From Setoptus koraiensis (lineage: Eukaryota; Arthropoda): 64,000 bases of DNA. The notes below the pieces were generated by a model, which ran no database searches, had not been told where the DNA came from, and was given only the letters and a program-made list of their open reading frames with translations. Where the stretch lies: assembly GCA_048013815.1 (NCBI GenBank), contig CM106585.1, positions 8,742,001-8,806,000 on the forward strand, in the 5' to 3' direction. Positions 53,401-64,000 of this stretch are shown here, piece by piece (within the stretch, counting starts at the first letter, position 1; every line of letters begins with the position of its first letter). The position numbers and the translations under genes are program-made.

Positions 53401-56400
53401 CTCTTGCGGCTGTTAATTTGACTTCCATTGAGAGCCCGCGATGAGCGCGTCATGTGACTCATTTAACTCGGTTGGTCGTGCAAGGGATTCGCTTCTTGCT
53501 TGCGATTGATTGTGTTGGTGCCGTGGGTCGTTCGCGAACAAAAAAATCTTGCACTGGCCTTTCGTTCTCGGGCACCACAATTGGCGCGATTGGCGCCCAA
53601 TAAAAAGCCGCACCGGCACTGCAGACACCGAAGCAGTGCAGCAAGTGAATCAGAGTGGTCAGTTTGTGCCTGTTGAATGGATTCTCTGCTGATTCAGTCC
53701 GGCCGCAAGAGTCCAGTCGAGTCCAGTGTGTCAATGTTACGCCGACGAGCGAGGGGCTGGTCGGCCGAGGAGCAGTCCATTAGGCGATGTTGAATGGTTT
53801 GCACATCTAGCCGACCGACTGGCCCGCTGATTGGCCGGTTGGCCGGTTGGCGTTGATAATAATGATGCAGCGAGTAATAAATGGAACAAATGGAGAATAT
53901 AAATGGAAAAAATATAAAAAATAATAATAATAATAATAAATATCAGCATCGACTTGCACCATTGGTGCACGCTTTAATGCACCATCAGGCTGGTGGCATC
54001 GGGCGCTGCGATGGGCCATGATGGTGCAGGGTACCAATTTGGCGGCGATGGTGCGCTGGTGCAGGCAGCAAATGCTGCAGCAGCGTCTACAGAAGTTCTG
54101 TAACAGAAGCTCGGGCCCGGGCTCGTGCACTTGCGCGCGGCTTGCGCTGGGAGCACAATGTGTTTGCGTTGTGCGTGTGTGTGTGCGTTGTGCGCGCCCG
54201 GGCAAGATTGTTATAAGTTGAAAGATAAACAATATAATGATAATGCATGTACAGACTACTGGTCGTAAGTAAGTGTATAACATCAAGTAATAAGCGATAA
54301 GAAGAAGCGAGATGTATAAGTGAACGAGAGTAAATAAGTTAATAATAGTAATAGTTATACTTATACCCGACTTACGGCTGTGTGTGTCGCTCCCTAAATT
54401 GGCCAAGTTGTGACTGCTTCGGCCGTCACACTCCGGGCCAGACTCTGCCAGCGACTCTCTGCTACAGACTCCCTAGCCCAGAGTCACTCTAGCCCAAAGC
54501 GTGTAGCGTGATGCCGGCCGGCCGGCCGGCCAGCCAGTCGGCGAGCCAACAGCACAAGTATGGCCTATAGCAATTGAGAGATTAGTTGCAGCACAAGTGC
54601 ACTGGTCAAGTGGTCAAGTGCGCAACTTGCGATGGCTTTAGTGTGGCGCAACAACACCATGTAGCCAGTGTTGCGCCACTCTGCTCGGGCTGCACCGTCG
54701 ACCTATCGCTGCCAGCGCGCTGTCTATGACGCTTGCGGTGATGCTGATTGCGATGGTGCAAGCCGTGTGGCAAGTGACGGCCATGGTGCAACTGATGGGA
54801 GCCAACAAAGCGCCTGTTGCTCGCCCGCTGCCCGTTGCTCGTCCGCTGCCCGTTGCCCGTGGCCGAGGTTGCCCTGGTCGTGGCTGGGGCTGCTGCTTCT
54901 CGGCACAATCGTCGCTCTCTAAACACCGTGATTATTGTAATGATTGCACTAAATCTACCACTTGTCTCTATAGGTCTGCCTGGCCGCTGTCTGGCCGACC
55001 GACCGCAGCGCCAGCCGCGCTATCGTGCCGAGAGAGGCGCTGCTAGCGCTGTGGAACAGCCCAAATGAGAGCGTGTGTGTTGCGTCGACAAATTTTATTT
55101 TATTTCCATCTTATCCACAGCAAGTGCATAAGCGCAAGCCGCCATTCACCGGGCCTTGTATGTGTGGAATGGCGGTGAATGAGTGTGCACACGCACCGAA
55201 AGCATTGGTCGTGCCAAGCGGATCTTTTTGGCACTATGCACGCTGGCATTGAAAAAGGCGCACTCGCCACCCACTTTTAGGCCGCTGTGCGTTGCCACAG
55301 CAACCTAACAGAGCAGCAAGTGCCAGAGACCAGCAACAGGCTACGGGCACATGGCCATGGCGAAACAAACAAAGACTATTAGCAATTGACTTGAACACAG
55401 TGCTAAATCCACTGCCAATACTATCGCTGATGCCGATGATGCTGATGCCGATGATGGCGATGACGAGCACGATGGTGCCAGTGATGAGCTAGATGCGAGA
55501 GCGGAGAATTGAAGATGCAGTTGGGCATAGTTTGGCATAGTTGAAATAGAGAGTAAAGTGCAAAGATAAAGCCACAACAGCAACAACATAAGAAAGTGAG
55601 CAGCAGACACCAGCGACTAGTGACTAGCGACTAGTGAACAAATAAAGTGCTGGCCCGGACAAAACAGCCGGCCAGCTAAAACTCGTGACGGCCATGATCA
55701 AGTGCATGACACACGGACAAAAAGATGCTCACTCTGCACCAGTGTTTCTATGACGCGGTTCATGTGCACCAGCGGCACCAACGGCAGCACCACTCACAAG
55801 TTGCGACTTGCCATATTCATGAGACCAGTGTGGCCATTGACTATTCCCCCAGTGACCAGTTGCAAGTTGCCAGTTGCTGGACACTAGCGACCAGTTACCA
55901 GCGCAGGCCCGATCATGCCCAACGAGGCAGCCCAACGACGATGATGCCAATAATCACTGGTCATCTTTATCAGCAGCGTCGTCATTTGGTCGTATGTGTG
56001 TGCGTTTGGCAGTTTTAATTTGAGTTAGTTTGAGAAACTGAGCGGAGAGAATGGCCATCATCTCTCCGCCTGTAAGTGTGTTTGCTTTTGATTTGATTTA
56101 ACTGACTGATCTCATCTCATCTCGTTTCATCTCCACTGACGCATCCACTAGGCAGCGCTGCCATGGTGCCTGGTGTACCATAGTGGCATCGTGATCACCA
56201 CCTACCAGCACTAGGACTGGTGTTTGTGTTTGGTGATGGGCTGGGGCAAGCAACCAGCCAGCCAGGGGGGGGGGATATAACATGAATACGAGTATGAATA
56301 GTGGACTATTCATAATGGCCAGTATGATATTGTAAGCGGCCCAATGCGAAAGCCATAAACAAGTGTAGCGATGACTAGTGCACACAATTGTTGCTGCTGA

Positions 56401-57286
56401 ACCAGCACTGGTGCGTGCGTGTGTGTGTCGGTTGCTGTTGTTGTTGTTGCTATACTCTACATGTACATTTGATGTAGTACAACAATGATGCAGTACAGCA
56501 ACAGCGGCTATACCCGTTGCTTAACGGCAGTGATTTCATCATCTTCATCAGGGCCAGAATGATAATAAATGCATAAATGGACAAGTTTCGATACATGTCG
56601 TCGTCGTCGTCGTGATCCGATGCAAACAATATATGCGCGGTTTTGGGTTCTCGGCTCATTGTAGTCTACAATTTGTAGACAGCACATGGCACAAGGGCGG
56701 TATGTACAGGGTGTACCAGGTGCAATTGAGTGGGGTGAGCTAGGCGATGTGCACAGAGGTGATTATTTGTGTGATTTTTTGTTTGCCTCGCGCCTCCGTC
56801 AAAGCGACACAGCAGCGCAAAGTGCGCTCACAAGGCTCACACATCACCAGAGGCCAATAGTACTAAAACACCCTGTACTCTCCTGCGGCCATTGGTCAGC
56901 AGTGCGGCTGGTGCGCACAAGGCGAAAGCCGGCACTGCAGCCAGGGAGCACGCAGCACGCAGCAGCAGCATCATCATCTCACAAGGCGCATCAGCAGCGA
57001 GGTGCGTGCTGTCAATGTTCAACTGTTGCTGCTGCTGCTGCACTGGCTCTAAACACACCACCAAATACACTAGCGGAGTGGTGCAGTGGTGCATGCTCAG
57101 AAGTGCACATGAGTGCAACAGTGGAGCGCATCAATAGTTCGGACACAATAGTTCGATGGTGCGTGTGAGTGTGTGTTGAACGTTTTCACTGGCTCATCAG
57201 TTTGCTTGTTCTGCGTATCGAACAAACACCTTGTTAAATTGTATGTATAGTAGACGCACCACAACACAATTAATTAATCAGCAACC
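50428..57286. other. Gene-free region, about 6.9 kb
   Basis: No frame with a signature or a signal peptide plus promoter. Contents: TAC/ACT triplets near 50460-50505, pyrimidine runs (50865-50905), AATAAA signals near 51011 and 51532 that could serve the GMC transcript, an 11-bp CCATCGGTGCC repeat (52460-52505), TAA triplets near 53920, a GGCC run (54516-54530) and a G9 run (56266-56274). Confidence 0.5.
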
Positions 57287-58810
57287 ATGCCTGCCATAGC
57301 GCCCAGCAAGACCGATTTCTCCATCGATGCCATCATGAAGCGGGGCCAATCAAATGCAACCAGTGCAACCGGTGTCAGCGCCGGCGGAGGTACCCAGGAT
57401 AATTCAAGCCAATTGAATGGCTTGTTGGACGTAATCAGCAGCAGTAATAACAAGATAACGTCGTGTAATATTGCAACAGTATCATCGCCATCTTACTTAT
57501 GTTCCTCGTCATCATCCTCATCATCATCGTCGTCGTCATCCTCATCATCGTCGTCGTCGTCATCATTATCCTCTCCCTCTATGTCAGCCTTGAACAACAA
57601 GCAAAAGCCAACAACATCATGCAAGTCAACCGACAACAACAACAACAATAGCAACAACAACAACAATAACAATATTATATTACATGATCAACAACAGCAG
57701 CATCACCGCAAAAACAACACAAGAGATAATAACACTAATTTCGTCTATCCAACGCAACCTAAATTGTTGACGCCAAATATTCAATCGGAACAAATTCAAT
57801 TTCAGAAGGGCAACGTTGTCCAATTGGCCGACGGAAGATTCAAAAAAGTCGAAGAGCTCACTAGTAAAGATTTTCTAGAATGTGCCACCAATAGTCCAGA
57901 CACTATACGATTGGACTCAAGTATTGTTAAAGATCTACAAGAGAATACGGACAAATCTTTAGTGTTAGTTAGATTTATTGTTGAATCTTGCAGAAACTCA
58001 GTATCAATGGAAGTACCCAGTGAGCATCCCTTTTTTGTTTACGATCAAGGCTGGTCGTCCATGGCACCCCAAAAGACCCTAGATAGGTTCGGCTTGAAAT
58101 GTAGAAAGCTGAGAGTTGCCGATGTTTGTATCACTCTCACACTCAGACAACAGTCCCAACTTGATGACAACAACAACAACACTACCACCACAACTACCAA
58201 CACCACAACCAACACCACTGCTAATAGCTACAATATCAAGTCTCCGCTATACAATACCTGTAATAACAACAATAATAACAAAAATAGTGATGCCAATTGT
58301 AGCAGTGTCACCCAAAAACAATCACACGTTCAAAAACATGATAATAACAAAAATAGACCCCATGATGTTGGCCTATTACCACTAAGATCACCCTCGGACA
58401 TATTTGTTAACAGCTACCTACACCAGCATCATCCCAGGACGCCTCTAGAGAGTATGAGTGAATCACCGAACGATGATGAAGATATGATTGTAGATGTTAG
58501 TGATGATACACAACAAGTAAACCACCAAGCAAGTCAAATGATGAGTGATCAATCGCAATCTTTACTCAGAATCTGGATTGAAAGATTTGCTCCATATTTG
58601 GCAACACAACAACAGCAACAACAACATCGTCAACTACAACAACAACAACACCAATTAGCACAACAATTACAACAGACTACACTGTTACATCAATCTAGGT
58701 TGCAACAGACACCTACAACACCAAACCGATTGCAACAATCCAATTCTTGTCATGAAAACAACACTAACAACCCCCTCGCAACTAGGTTTAAAAGGGAAGA
58801 TTCGACCTAA
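57287..58810 (+). CDS. ATXN1: Ataxin-1-like AXH-domain protein, 507 aa
   Basis: Single open exon from ATG 57287. The AXH domain is at about 171-288: FQKGNVVQLADGRFKKVEEL, DFLECA, SEHPFFVYDQGWSSM, LKCRKLRVADVCITLTL, a close match to ataxin-1 and HBP1. AXH mediates dimerisation, RNA binding and contacts with repressors such as Capicua. The rest is low complexity: polySer (about 72-98, coded by TCA/TCG triplets), Asn runs, and Gln-rich runs near the C-terminus, a natural polyQ-bearing relative of ataxin-1. Residues 10-19 read DFSIDAIMKR, close to the eh1 Groucho-binding motif (FSIDNIL). No RKRRWS-type 14-3-3 site as in human ataxin-1, though KRE lies near the end. A same-strand bHLH gene follows after 0.5 kb. 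Confidence 0.9.
   Translation: MPAIAPSKTDFSIDAIMKRGQSNATSATGVSAGGGTQDNSSQLNGLLDVISSSNNKITSCNIATVSSPSYLCSSSSSSSSSSSSSSSSSSSSSLSSPSMSALNNKQKPTTSCKSTDNNNNNSNNNNNNNIILHDQQQQHHRKNNTRDNNTNFVYPTQPKLLTPNIQSEQIQFQKGNVVQLADGRFKKVEELTSKDFLECATNSPDTIRLDSSIVKDLQENTDKSLVLVRFIVESCRNSVSMEVPSEHPFFVYDQGWSSMAPQKTLDRFGLKCRKLRVADVCITLTLRQQSQLDDNNNNTTTTTTNTTTNTTANSYNIKSPLYNTCNNNNNNKNSDANCSSVTQKQSHVQKHDNNKNRPHDVGLLPLRSPSDIFVNSYLHQHHPRTPLESMSESPNDDEDMIVDVSDDTQQVNHQASQMMSDQSQSLLRIWIERFAPYLATQQQQQQHRQLQQQQHQLAQQLQQTTLLHQSRLQQTPTTPNRLQQSNSCHENNTNNPLATRFKREDST
57500..57575 (+). repeat. TCA/TCG/TCC triplet tract coding polySer
   Basis: A mixed serine-codon tract within the ataxin-1-like gene. Codon mixing suggests selection for the amino acid as well as slippage. 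Confidence 0.85.
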
Positions 58811-59335
58811 AGTGCAATCTATTTCACTCTCACTATCGATGACTGGCAAGCTTCATCACAACAAAGGCGACAGCGTTCACTACTCTGGATTGACTAATGT
58901 CGCCTCCAATTTAAGTTGAAAAATGATATGAAATAACACAACAAATCATCTACACACCACTCTACAAATCGACATATAGTTTGTTGTAACCAACAACAAG
59001 AAATAATGTACAAATTTAGTTGGTGAACTGCGTTAAATTGTGTTTGCGACCATTATGTAATGGATATTTAATATCTGAATCTAACAATAATAATGATCAA
59101 ACATCTGCTTAATCAATTTAGTTGGCTAACTATCTTTTTGTTTTATTTGCACACTGGTGATGGTGATTAACTACAATTAACTGACTGACTAACTGTTCGA
59201 TTGTTCTATATACTTTTGAATTATTTTTGTTTTGTTTCCATTCTCTGGCTTGTTGTTTTACATTGCTTATATACTAAAATTATACAATATTCACTTTAGT
59301 TGTCTATTTTCATCGTCTATTTCTCCGTCCTGCAG
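58811..59335. other. Gap between AXH and bHLH genes
   Basis: AT-rich; ends in a strong acceptor (pyrimidine run to CCTGCAG at 59335). No separate coding exon recognised in it. Confidence 0.5.
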
Positions 59336-59351
59336 ACAGTTAATTCTAGAC

Positions 59352-59877
59352 ATGGTCAGGCATTTACCAGTTAAACGACAACGTCGGGGTCAAGCTAATA
59401 GGCGCGAAAGAGTTCGGACTGAAAATGTCAACGCAGGTTTTGAACATCTCAGACAACTCATACCAACTGATCCCAAAGATAGGAAGCTGTCTAAGATAGA
59501 AATTCTTCGATTAGCTACATCTTACATCAGTCACCTGTACAATTTAACTATTGCCTAGTAAGTGGCGACGAGCGAGAAATCAAATTTTTGTCATCTTCTC
59601 TACTAAAATGATGTTGATCAATGAACTACCAATTGAATCTATCTGTTATCATGCTTCTTCTCATCCCACAATCGGCCCAATTTAAATTATTATTATTATT
59701 ATACTTACATTATTTGATAGTTCATGCGCTGAAGCCGACGAAATGCTAGCAAGACGAGCTGAAGGAAATGAGGAACAAGCTCAAAGTAACAAAGATAATC
59801 AGGAATCCCCGGAGGACAATTTAACGCCTCCATCAAATCAAATATGCACTTTCTGTTTAATAGATACTAGACAATAA
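59352..59877 (+). CDS. TCF15: bHLH transcription factor, TCF15/scleraxis type, at least 120 aa
   Basis: Exons 59352-59557 and 59721-59877 (GT-AG, frame continuous). The basic region and helices read [40 protein letters not shown] and [10 protein letters not shown], the paraxis/scleraxis pattern ([45 protein letters not shown]). The C-terminal QICTFCL matches the conserved ICTFCL tail motif of TCF15 and SCX and confirms the second exon. Such factors dimerise with E proteins on E-boxes and specify mesoderm, muscle attachment or tendon cells. The frame stays open upstream to an acceptor at 59335, so the true N-terminus may lie in an earlier exon; ATG 59352 is the minimal start. The basic region has Arg in place of Ala in QANARER (QANRRER), a mild departure. 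Confidence 0.9.
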
Positions 59878-60123
59878 TAATGTATTGCGAAGCCCTAAAA
59901 GGATGGAGTACATCCGATTTATTCTCTTGGATACAAATTGGCCTTCTATCGATAGGATCTGGTGTTTCAGAGATGATCAGAATATCCCTATTATCTGTAT
60001 TTTTTTTAAAAACCCATCGATCTCATGATCATTTCAAGTGAATACAAATAACAAAAATATTGATATTATAAAAAAAAATGATAACTTTTCATTTGCCGAA
60101 ATCTCATTATGCCGAGATTTCGA

Positions 60124-61556
60124 CTACATCGACTCTTTGATCGCCGTGTAGTGCTCCCTGGCAATAATAATTCGTTGTATTTGAGCTGTACCCTCGTATA
60201 TTTGTAAAATCTTGGCGTCTCTCATCAACTTCTCTACTGGATACTCTGTGTTGAAGCCAGCCCCTCCAAATATTTGGACAGCATCAGTTGCAGCTTTGTT
60301 TGCTACATCGGCAGCCAGACATTTAGCTATCGAGGCCCAATATGTGTTCCTCTGTCCACAATCATACTGCCATGCTGATTTTAATGTTGCTAAACGAGCG
60401 GTTTCAACTCCAACAATCATATCTGATATCATGAATTGGACGGCCTGATGGTTAGCGATATGCGTTCCAAATGCTTTCCTTTCCAAAGAATATTGAGTGG
60501 CCTCGTGCAAGGCTCTTTGCGCTAATCCAACAGCTAGGGATGCCACTCCTGGTCTAGTCTTATCGAATGTTGTCATGGCGATTTTGAATCCTGCTCCTTC
60601 TCCCACCAATAGATTTTCTTTTGGAATTATTACGTTATCAAAAGTTATGCCTCTGGTGTCAGATGCTCTTTGACCCATATTCATCTCTTTTCTTCCAACC
60701 TCGATACCTAGAAGAATAGATGACCAATAATTGTAACTATGTTTAATGCTACATATCTGATGGGTTGCATATGTAATCATCATTAGTCAGTTGACTCACC
60801 TGGGGAATCAGCATCTACAATAAAACAACTCAACGCCTGAGCTGGTTTGGCTTTAGGATCTGGATTGGTTCTTGCTAAAACAAAGTACCAATTGGCGACA
60901 CCTCCATTCGTGATCCACATTTTGCTACCGTTCAGAACGTAATTACCATCAGCATTTTTTTCCGCTTTAGTCTTGATAGCGGCAACATCGGAGCCTGTCC
61001 CAGGCTCCGTCACGCAATAAGCGGCCAATAATGGATATCCTTTAGAATCTTTCTCATGAATCAATCTGCCAAGATATTTTTTCTTTTGCTCATCACTAGC
61101 GAATATAATGATAGGTGCCTGACCTAGTCCAGTAGACTCGAGCGAAGTCCCAATACCTGTACAACCAAAACCTAGCTCCTCTGCAATCAAACAACTTTCT
61201 GTGAGACTTAGACCCGGTCCGCCATATTTTTCTGGTATACCTGCATTAAGTATTCCAATCTCCTTGGCCATTTTCAATATATCCCATGGATATTCTCCTG
61301 TTCTATCATGATGCGCTGCACGAGGTACGATTTCATCTTTAACGAATTTTCTAGCTAAGTCCTGGACAGATTTTTGGTCTTCAGTCAAATTGAAACTCAA
61401 TGGAGCGTTTGGATCCTGTATCTGGACTAGATGATCTAAGGATCCTTTTGAAAATGTTCGAAGATGAAATCGTGTTAAAGGCTGCTGTTTGTTAATAACA
61501 AATCTCGCCACTTGACTTACAACCGAATATGGCCTCGTGAACATGATGGCTGTCAT
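60124..61556 (-). CDS. ACADM: Medium-chain acyl-CoA dehydrogenase, mitochondrial, two exons, 446 aa
   Basis: Exons 61556-60800 and 60707-60124 (GT-AG, in frame at [12 protein letters not shown]). Residues 1-38 are Arg-rich and hydroxylated without acids, a mitochondrial presequence ([11 protein letters not shown]). The acyl-CoA dehydrogenase signatures follow: [19 protein letters not shown] (FAD/substrate contact), [33 protein letters not shown], and [10 protein letters not shown] with the catalytic base Glu424 (YEGT). The Glu position in the C-terminal domain is that of MCAD, SCAD and others, not of IVD or LCAD. It dehydrogenates medium-chain acyl-CoA at the alpha-beta bond and passes electrons to ETF. 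Length is near the usual 420. It converges with the bHLH gene and diverges from UFD1. Confidence 0.95.
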
Positions 61557-62219
61557 GTTGACTGAATAGTAATTGTCTTTATTTCTATTCTAAGTGTTGA
61601 ATTCTTTAACGAAAATCAATTAGTACACAGCTCTTTCCTGTTTTTGTTTTTTTTGTCTTTCTGTTTATAGGGTGGAAGGTCCAAGTGGCGTAGGTAAAAT
61701 CATCTAAAATCAGCTGAGAAAAATGCACTGTGGAAGGCAGCGTAGCATAAACTGTAGGAACTTGCGTACATGATTCAGACACCCTATATGTTTATGTGAG
61801 ATGCTTGCATGCTAATATCAACTAAAGGGTGGTCTAGTCAAAACGCACAAAAGCACTAATAAGTATACGGCTGCCTTCCACAGTGCTTTTCTTTCGATAT
61901 TTGTCGATGCACTCTGGTAGTTACAGCGTGCAGACAGCGGCTATGTGCAGCGCGAAATTAATAATTGTGCCCAGTGAATGGAACTTTAGTTGACTTCGAC
62001 ACGATCTATCTGATTTGTTGTGCTAAACTTCATTTGATCACAACTCAAGGCAAATATGTGCCAGCGAGCAGCACAGTGTGTTTTATAGATGCGCTCTCTG
62101 CTTGAGACACCCTTTATAACAGCCATGCGATAACATACATGTACCTATTGTTGTCAATTGAGGGATATTTCTCATTTATTTTTTTAGACTGCTTAATTAG
62201 TCACAAGCATCAGCATACA
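61557..62219. other. Divergent ACADM-UFD1 promoter region
   Basis: A 660-bp shared intergenic stretch. It contains the inverted-repeat pair at 61725-61886 and several repeated GGGTG/CACCC boxes (near 61670, 61780, 61828, 62108). A pyrimidine run ending TTTTTTTAG at 62187 looks like an acceptor, so UFD1 may have a leader intron. Confidence 0.55.
61725..61886. repeat. Inverted repeat, 17-bp perfect arms, about 130-bp spacer
   Basis: GCACTGTGGAAGGCAGC at 61725-61741 and its exact reverse complement at 61870-61886; flanks extend the match (AGAAAA outside, CGTA inside). Either a small non-autonomous terminal-inverted-repeat element or a paired binding site in the ACADM/UFD1 promoter. Confidence 0.85.
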
Positions 62220-63011
62220 ATGTTTAGCTTCAATGTATTCGCCGAACAACTCAGACCATTTGATACCATGTATAGATGCTACTCTGTATCTATGCTACCG
62301 GGTCAAGAGAGGGACAACGTCGATAGAGGAGGAAGAATATTTTTGCCACCATCAGCCCTGGATCAATTAACTAGATTAAACATTGTATATCCAATGTTAT
62401 TCAAACTGACCAATCCACAAAAGGAACGCACCACCCATTGTGGGGTGTTGGAATTCGTTGCAGATGAGGGCAAATGTTACATGCCCTATTGGATGATGAG
62501 AAATCTTCTTTTGGAGGAGGGAGCCATGGTGAAAATAGAGTCAGTTTCCTTGCCAGTTGCCACATTCTCAAAATTTCAACCTCAATCAGTGGACTTTCTA
62601 GATATTACAAATCCCAAAGCAGTTCTAGAGAACGAACTCAGGAGTTTTGCTTGTCTGACTACAGGCGACGTTATAGCCATTAGTTACAATGAAAGAATCT
62701 ATGAACTTTGTGTACTAGAAACAAAACCTGGGGCTGCCGTCAGTATAATAGAATGTGATATGAACGTTGATTTTGCGCCTCCGGTTGGATACGTTGAACC
62801 AACTAATGAACTCAAGAAAGAAGAGAAACAGATTGAGAAAACCACCAGGGCTCCTGTGTCTCAAGGTTTCAGACTGGACGGTAAATCAACTAAAAGTCAA
62901 GAACCATTCAAACAATCCGAGTCTAAGAATACAAACAGTCAATCAGCGGCCGTTGGAGAGCCAGATCTAGATTTCCAGATAGGTCATATAAAGTTTTTTA
63001 GGAATTCCTAA
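62220..63011 (+). CDS. UFD1: UFD1, ubiquitin recognition factor of the ER-associated degradation complex, 263 aa
   Basis: I chose ATG 62220 because [10 protein letters not shown] is the conserved UFD1 start; the 27 codons upstream are not. The double-psi beta-barrel and second lobe of the UFD1 N domain are near complete: [102 protein letters not shown]. With NPL4 it delivers ubiquitinated proteins to the p97/VCP unfoldase. The C-terminal tail is short: it ends at HIKFFRNS, where other animals continue for about 40 residues, and the segment that usually contains the p97-binding SHP box (FxGxGxxL) is reduced to QGFRLDGK. Direct p97 contact by the tail may therefore be lost. Confidence 0.95.
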   Translation: MFSFNVFAEQLRPFDTMYRCYSVSMLPGQERDNVDRGGRIFLPPSALDQLTRLNIVYPMLFKLTNPQKERTTHCGVLEFVADEGKCYMPYWMMRNLLLEEGAMVKIESVSLPVATFSKFQPQSVDFLDITNPKAVLENELRSFACLTTGDVIAISYNERIYELCVLETKPGAAVSIIECDMNVDFAPPVGYVEPTNELKKEEKQIEKTTRAPVSQGFRLDGKSTKSQEPFKQSESKNTNSQSAAVGEPDLDFQIGHIKFFRNS

Positions 63012-63064
63012 GACCAACCAACCGATATACTGTATACTGTATAATTTACAATCGAACGCGCGAG

Positions 63065-63130
63065 TATAAAAGGGCACTCACAATACGATTCAGGATTCAG
63101 TGTTGATCATGCGACCGATGTGAACGGACG
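63065..63130 (+). promoter_or_regulatory. Complete core promoter: TATA, TCAGT initiator, DPE
   Basis: TATAAAAG at 63065-63072, initiator TCAGT at 63097-63101 (A+1 at 63099, 34 bases from the TATA start) and GGACG at 63126-63130, which is exactly +28 and fits the DPE consensus RGWYV. It starts 54 bases after the UFD1 stop. No long frame follows in the window; an acceptor-like run (GTCTGTCTCTAG) ends near 63234 and AATAAA lies at 63262-63267. Confidence 0.6.
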
Positions 63131-64000
63131 CAACATCGTATCTTGTTGTGCGTTTGTTGGTCCGTCTGTCTATCGATATAGGATTGATGCCTTGTTCTGT
63201 TTGTTTGTCTGTTTGTCTGTATGTCTGTCTCTAGATGCTTTGATCGCGTAAGGCGAGCTGAAATAAAAATATTCTTTTTTCAACAGCCTTCTTGATACCC
63301 AATACGTTTATCTGTTTATTTATGTGTATAAATACAAGATAATTTTTTGCTTTCTCATTTACATTATCACCTTTTCAAGCAAAACTACACGACGCTTAGA
63401 TGAATTTACTTTCAACAAATAATTATATTCTATTCTGGTGGGCGCCAATCACTAATAATTTCAGACAACAAACAAATATCAGATTATTACTGTACAGTTT
63501 CATCATATAAGATTGTATCATTTTACAATCATACAGTTACAAGTAAACATACAATCTATTATCATTAGTTTTAAGATGTTACTATATTTCCTTTGTTATT
63601 ATAAAAACATCTCATTGGTACGTATTGGTCAAATATTATCATCTATACAACAAAAACGACAACAGTACGTTTTCCATTGAACAACAACCTATAGTTTGAT
63701 ACAGCACAACATCTACTAACACCACAACTACCACAACCACCACCTCTATACAATCTTTCATGTGTTCAATAGTATATGAAACACTCTATAATAACAATAT
63801 ATTGTTACCCATGTCTAGAAAATTTCATGCTCTAATCTAACCATCGTCATTACATATACATATAAACATCTATAAATACGTTGTATCATTCAATAATTGG
63901 CGCTTCCATTCTAATCAGGAATCTATATAAATTATTCCAATTCTTACACGTCTTAACTATTCATTGTAACATACACAGATTAATATAAATTAATACCTAA
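63131..64000. other. Right end, AT-rich, no coding frame seen
   Basis: May be the leader, first intron or body of a unit started by the promoter at 63065. TTTG/TCTG repeats at 63199-63232. Nothing with a family signature. Confidence 0.5.

Noticed and set aside
1-64000. Mobile or viral elements with coding capacity
   Set aside because: No reverse transcriptase, integrase, transposase, capsid or envelope motif seen in any long frame; only the small inverted-repeat unit at 61.7 kb could be a non-autonomous element.

Overview
ORGANISM. The window is nuclear DNA of an animal, most likely an arthropod, and I lean (low confidence) to an acariform mite or similar chelicerate. Reasons: spliced genes with 80-150 bp introns next to multi-kilobase ones; arthropod core-promoter motifs (TATAAATA/TATAAAAG, TCAGT initiator, DPE); a GMC oxidoreductase with the arthropod [10 protein letters not shown] and GNTNAP signatures; abundant CAA/CAG microsatellites. 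I found no transposase, reverse transcriptase, capsid or envelope reading frame, no CRISPR array and no convincing RNA gene. LAYOUT. (1) 2.2-12.4 kb is a run of small, mostly TATA-driven genes, at least five of them for secreted proteins: an acidic protein; a Lys/His/Asp-block protein; a mosaic of a zinc-site-less astacin-like domain, a Pro/Thr linker and a DM9 (DUF3421) lectin-like domain; an Asn/Ser-rich protein; and a six-cysteine peptide divergent from it. A 91-aa orphan follows. (2) 12.5-26.1 kb is a dense housekeeping/stress block: a six-exon neprilysin-like M13 peptidase, an RMDN-like protein, an ACAP-type ArfGAP bracketed by an inverted pair of small heat shock genes (626-bp arms, one arm cut off from its N-terminal third and its promoter), a FAM98-like protein and a short CRAL-TRIO protein. 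(3) 26.1-40.9 kb has no gene I can support; it is full of minisatellites, trinucleotide repeats, CAGGTG E-boxes and several strong hairpins. (4) 40.9-50.4 kb is one GMC flavin oxidoreductase in four exons with a long disordered C-terminus. (5) 50.4-57.3 kb is again gene-free. (6) 57.3-63.0 kb holds an ataxin-1 (AXH domain) gene, a TCF15/scleraxis-type bHLH gene, mitochondrial medium-chain acyl-CoA dehydrogenase and UFD1. A textbook TATA+Inr+DPE promoter sits 50 bp past UFD1 and points out of the window. HOW THEY WORK TOGETHER. There is no operon-like logic. Links that can be argued are: co-location of secreted-product genes at the left end; convergent or divergent pairs that share short intergenic DNA (10267-/10843+, ACADM-/UFD1+); and two adjacent same-strand nuclear regulators (AXH and bHLH) with a missing upstream exon for the second. 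Exon joins were worked out by reading splice signals and family motifs, without transcript data.
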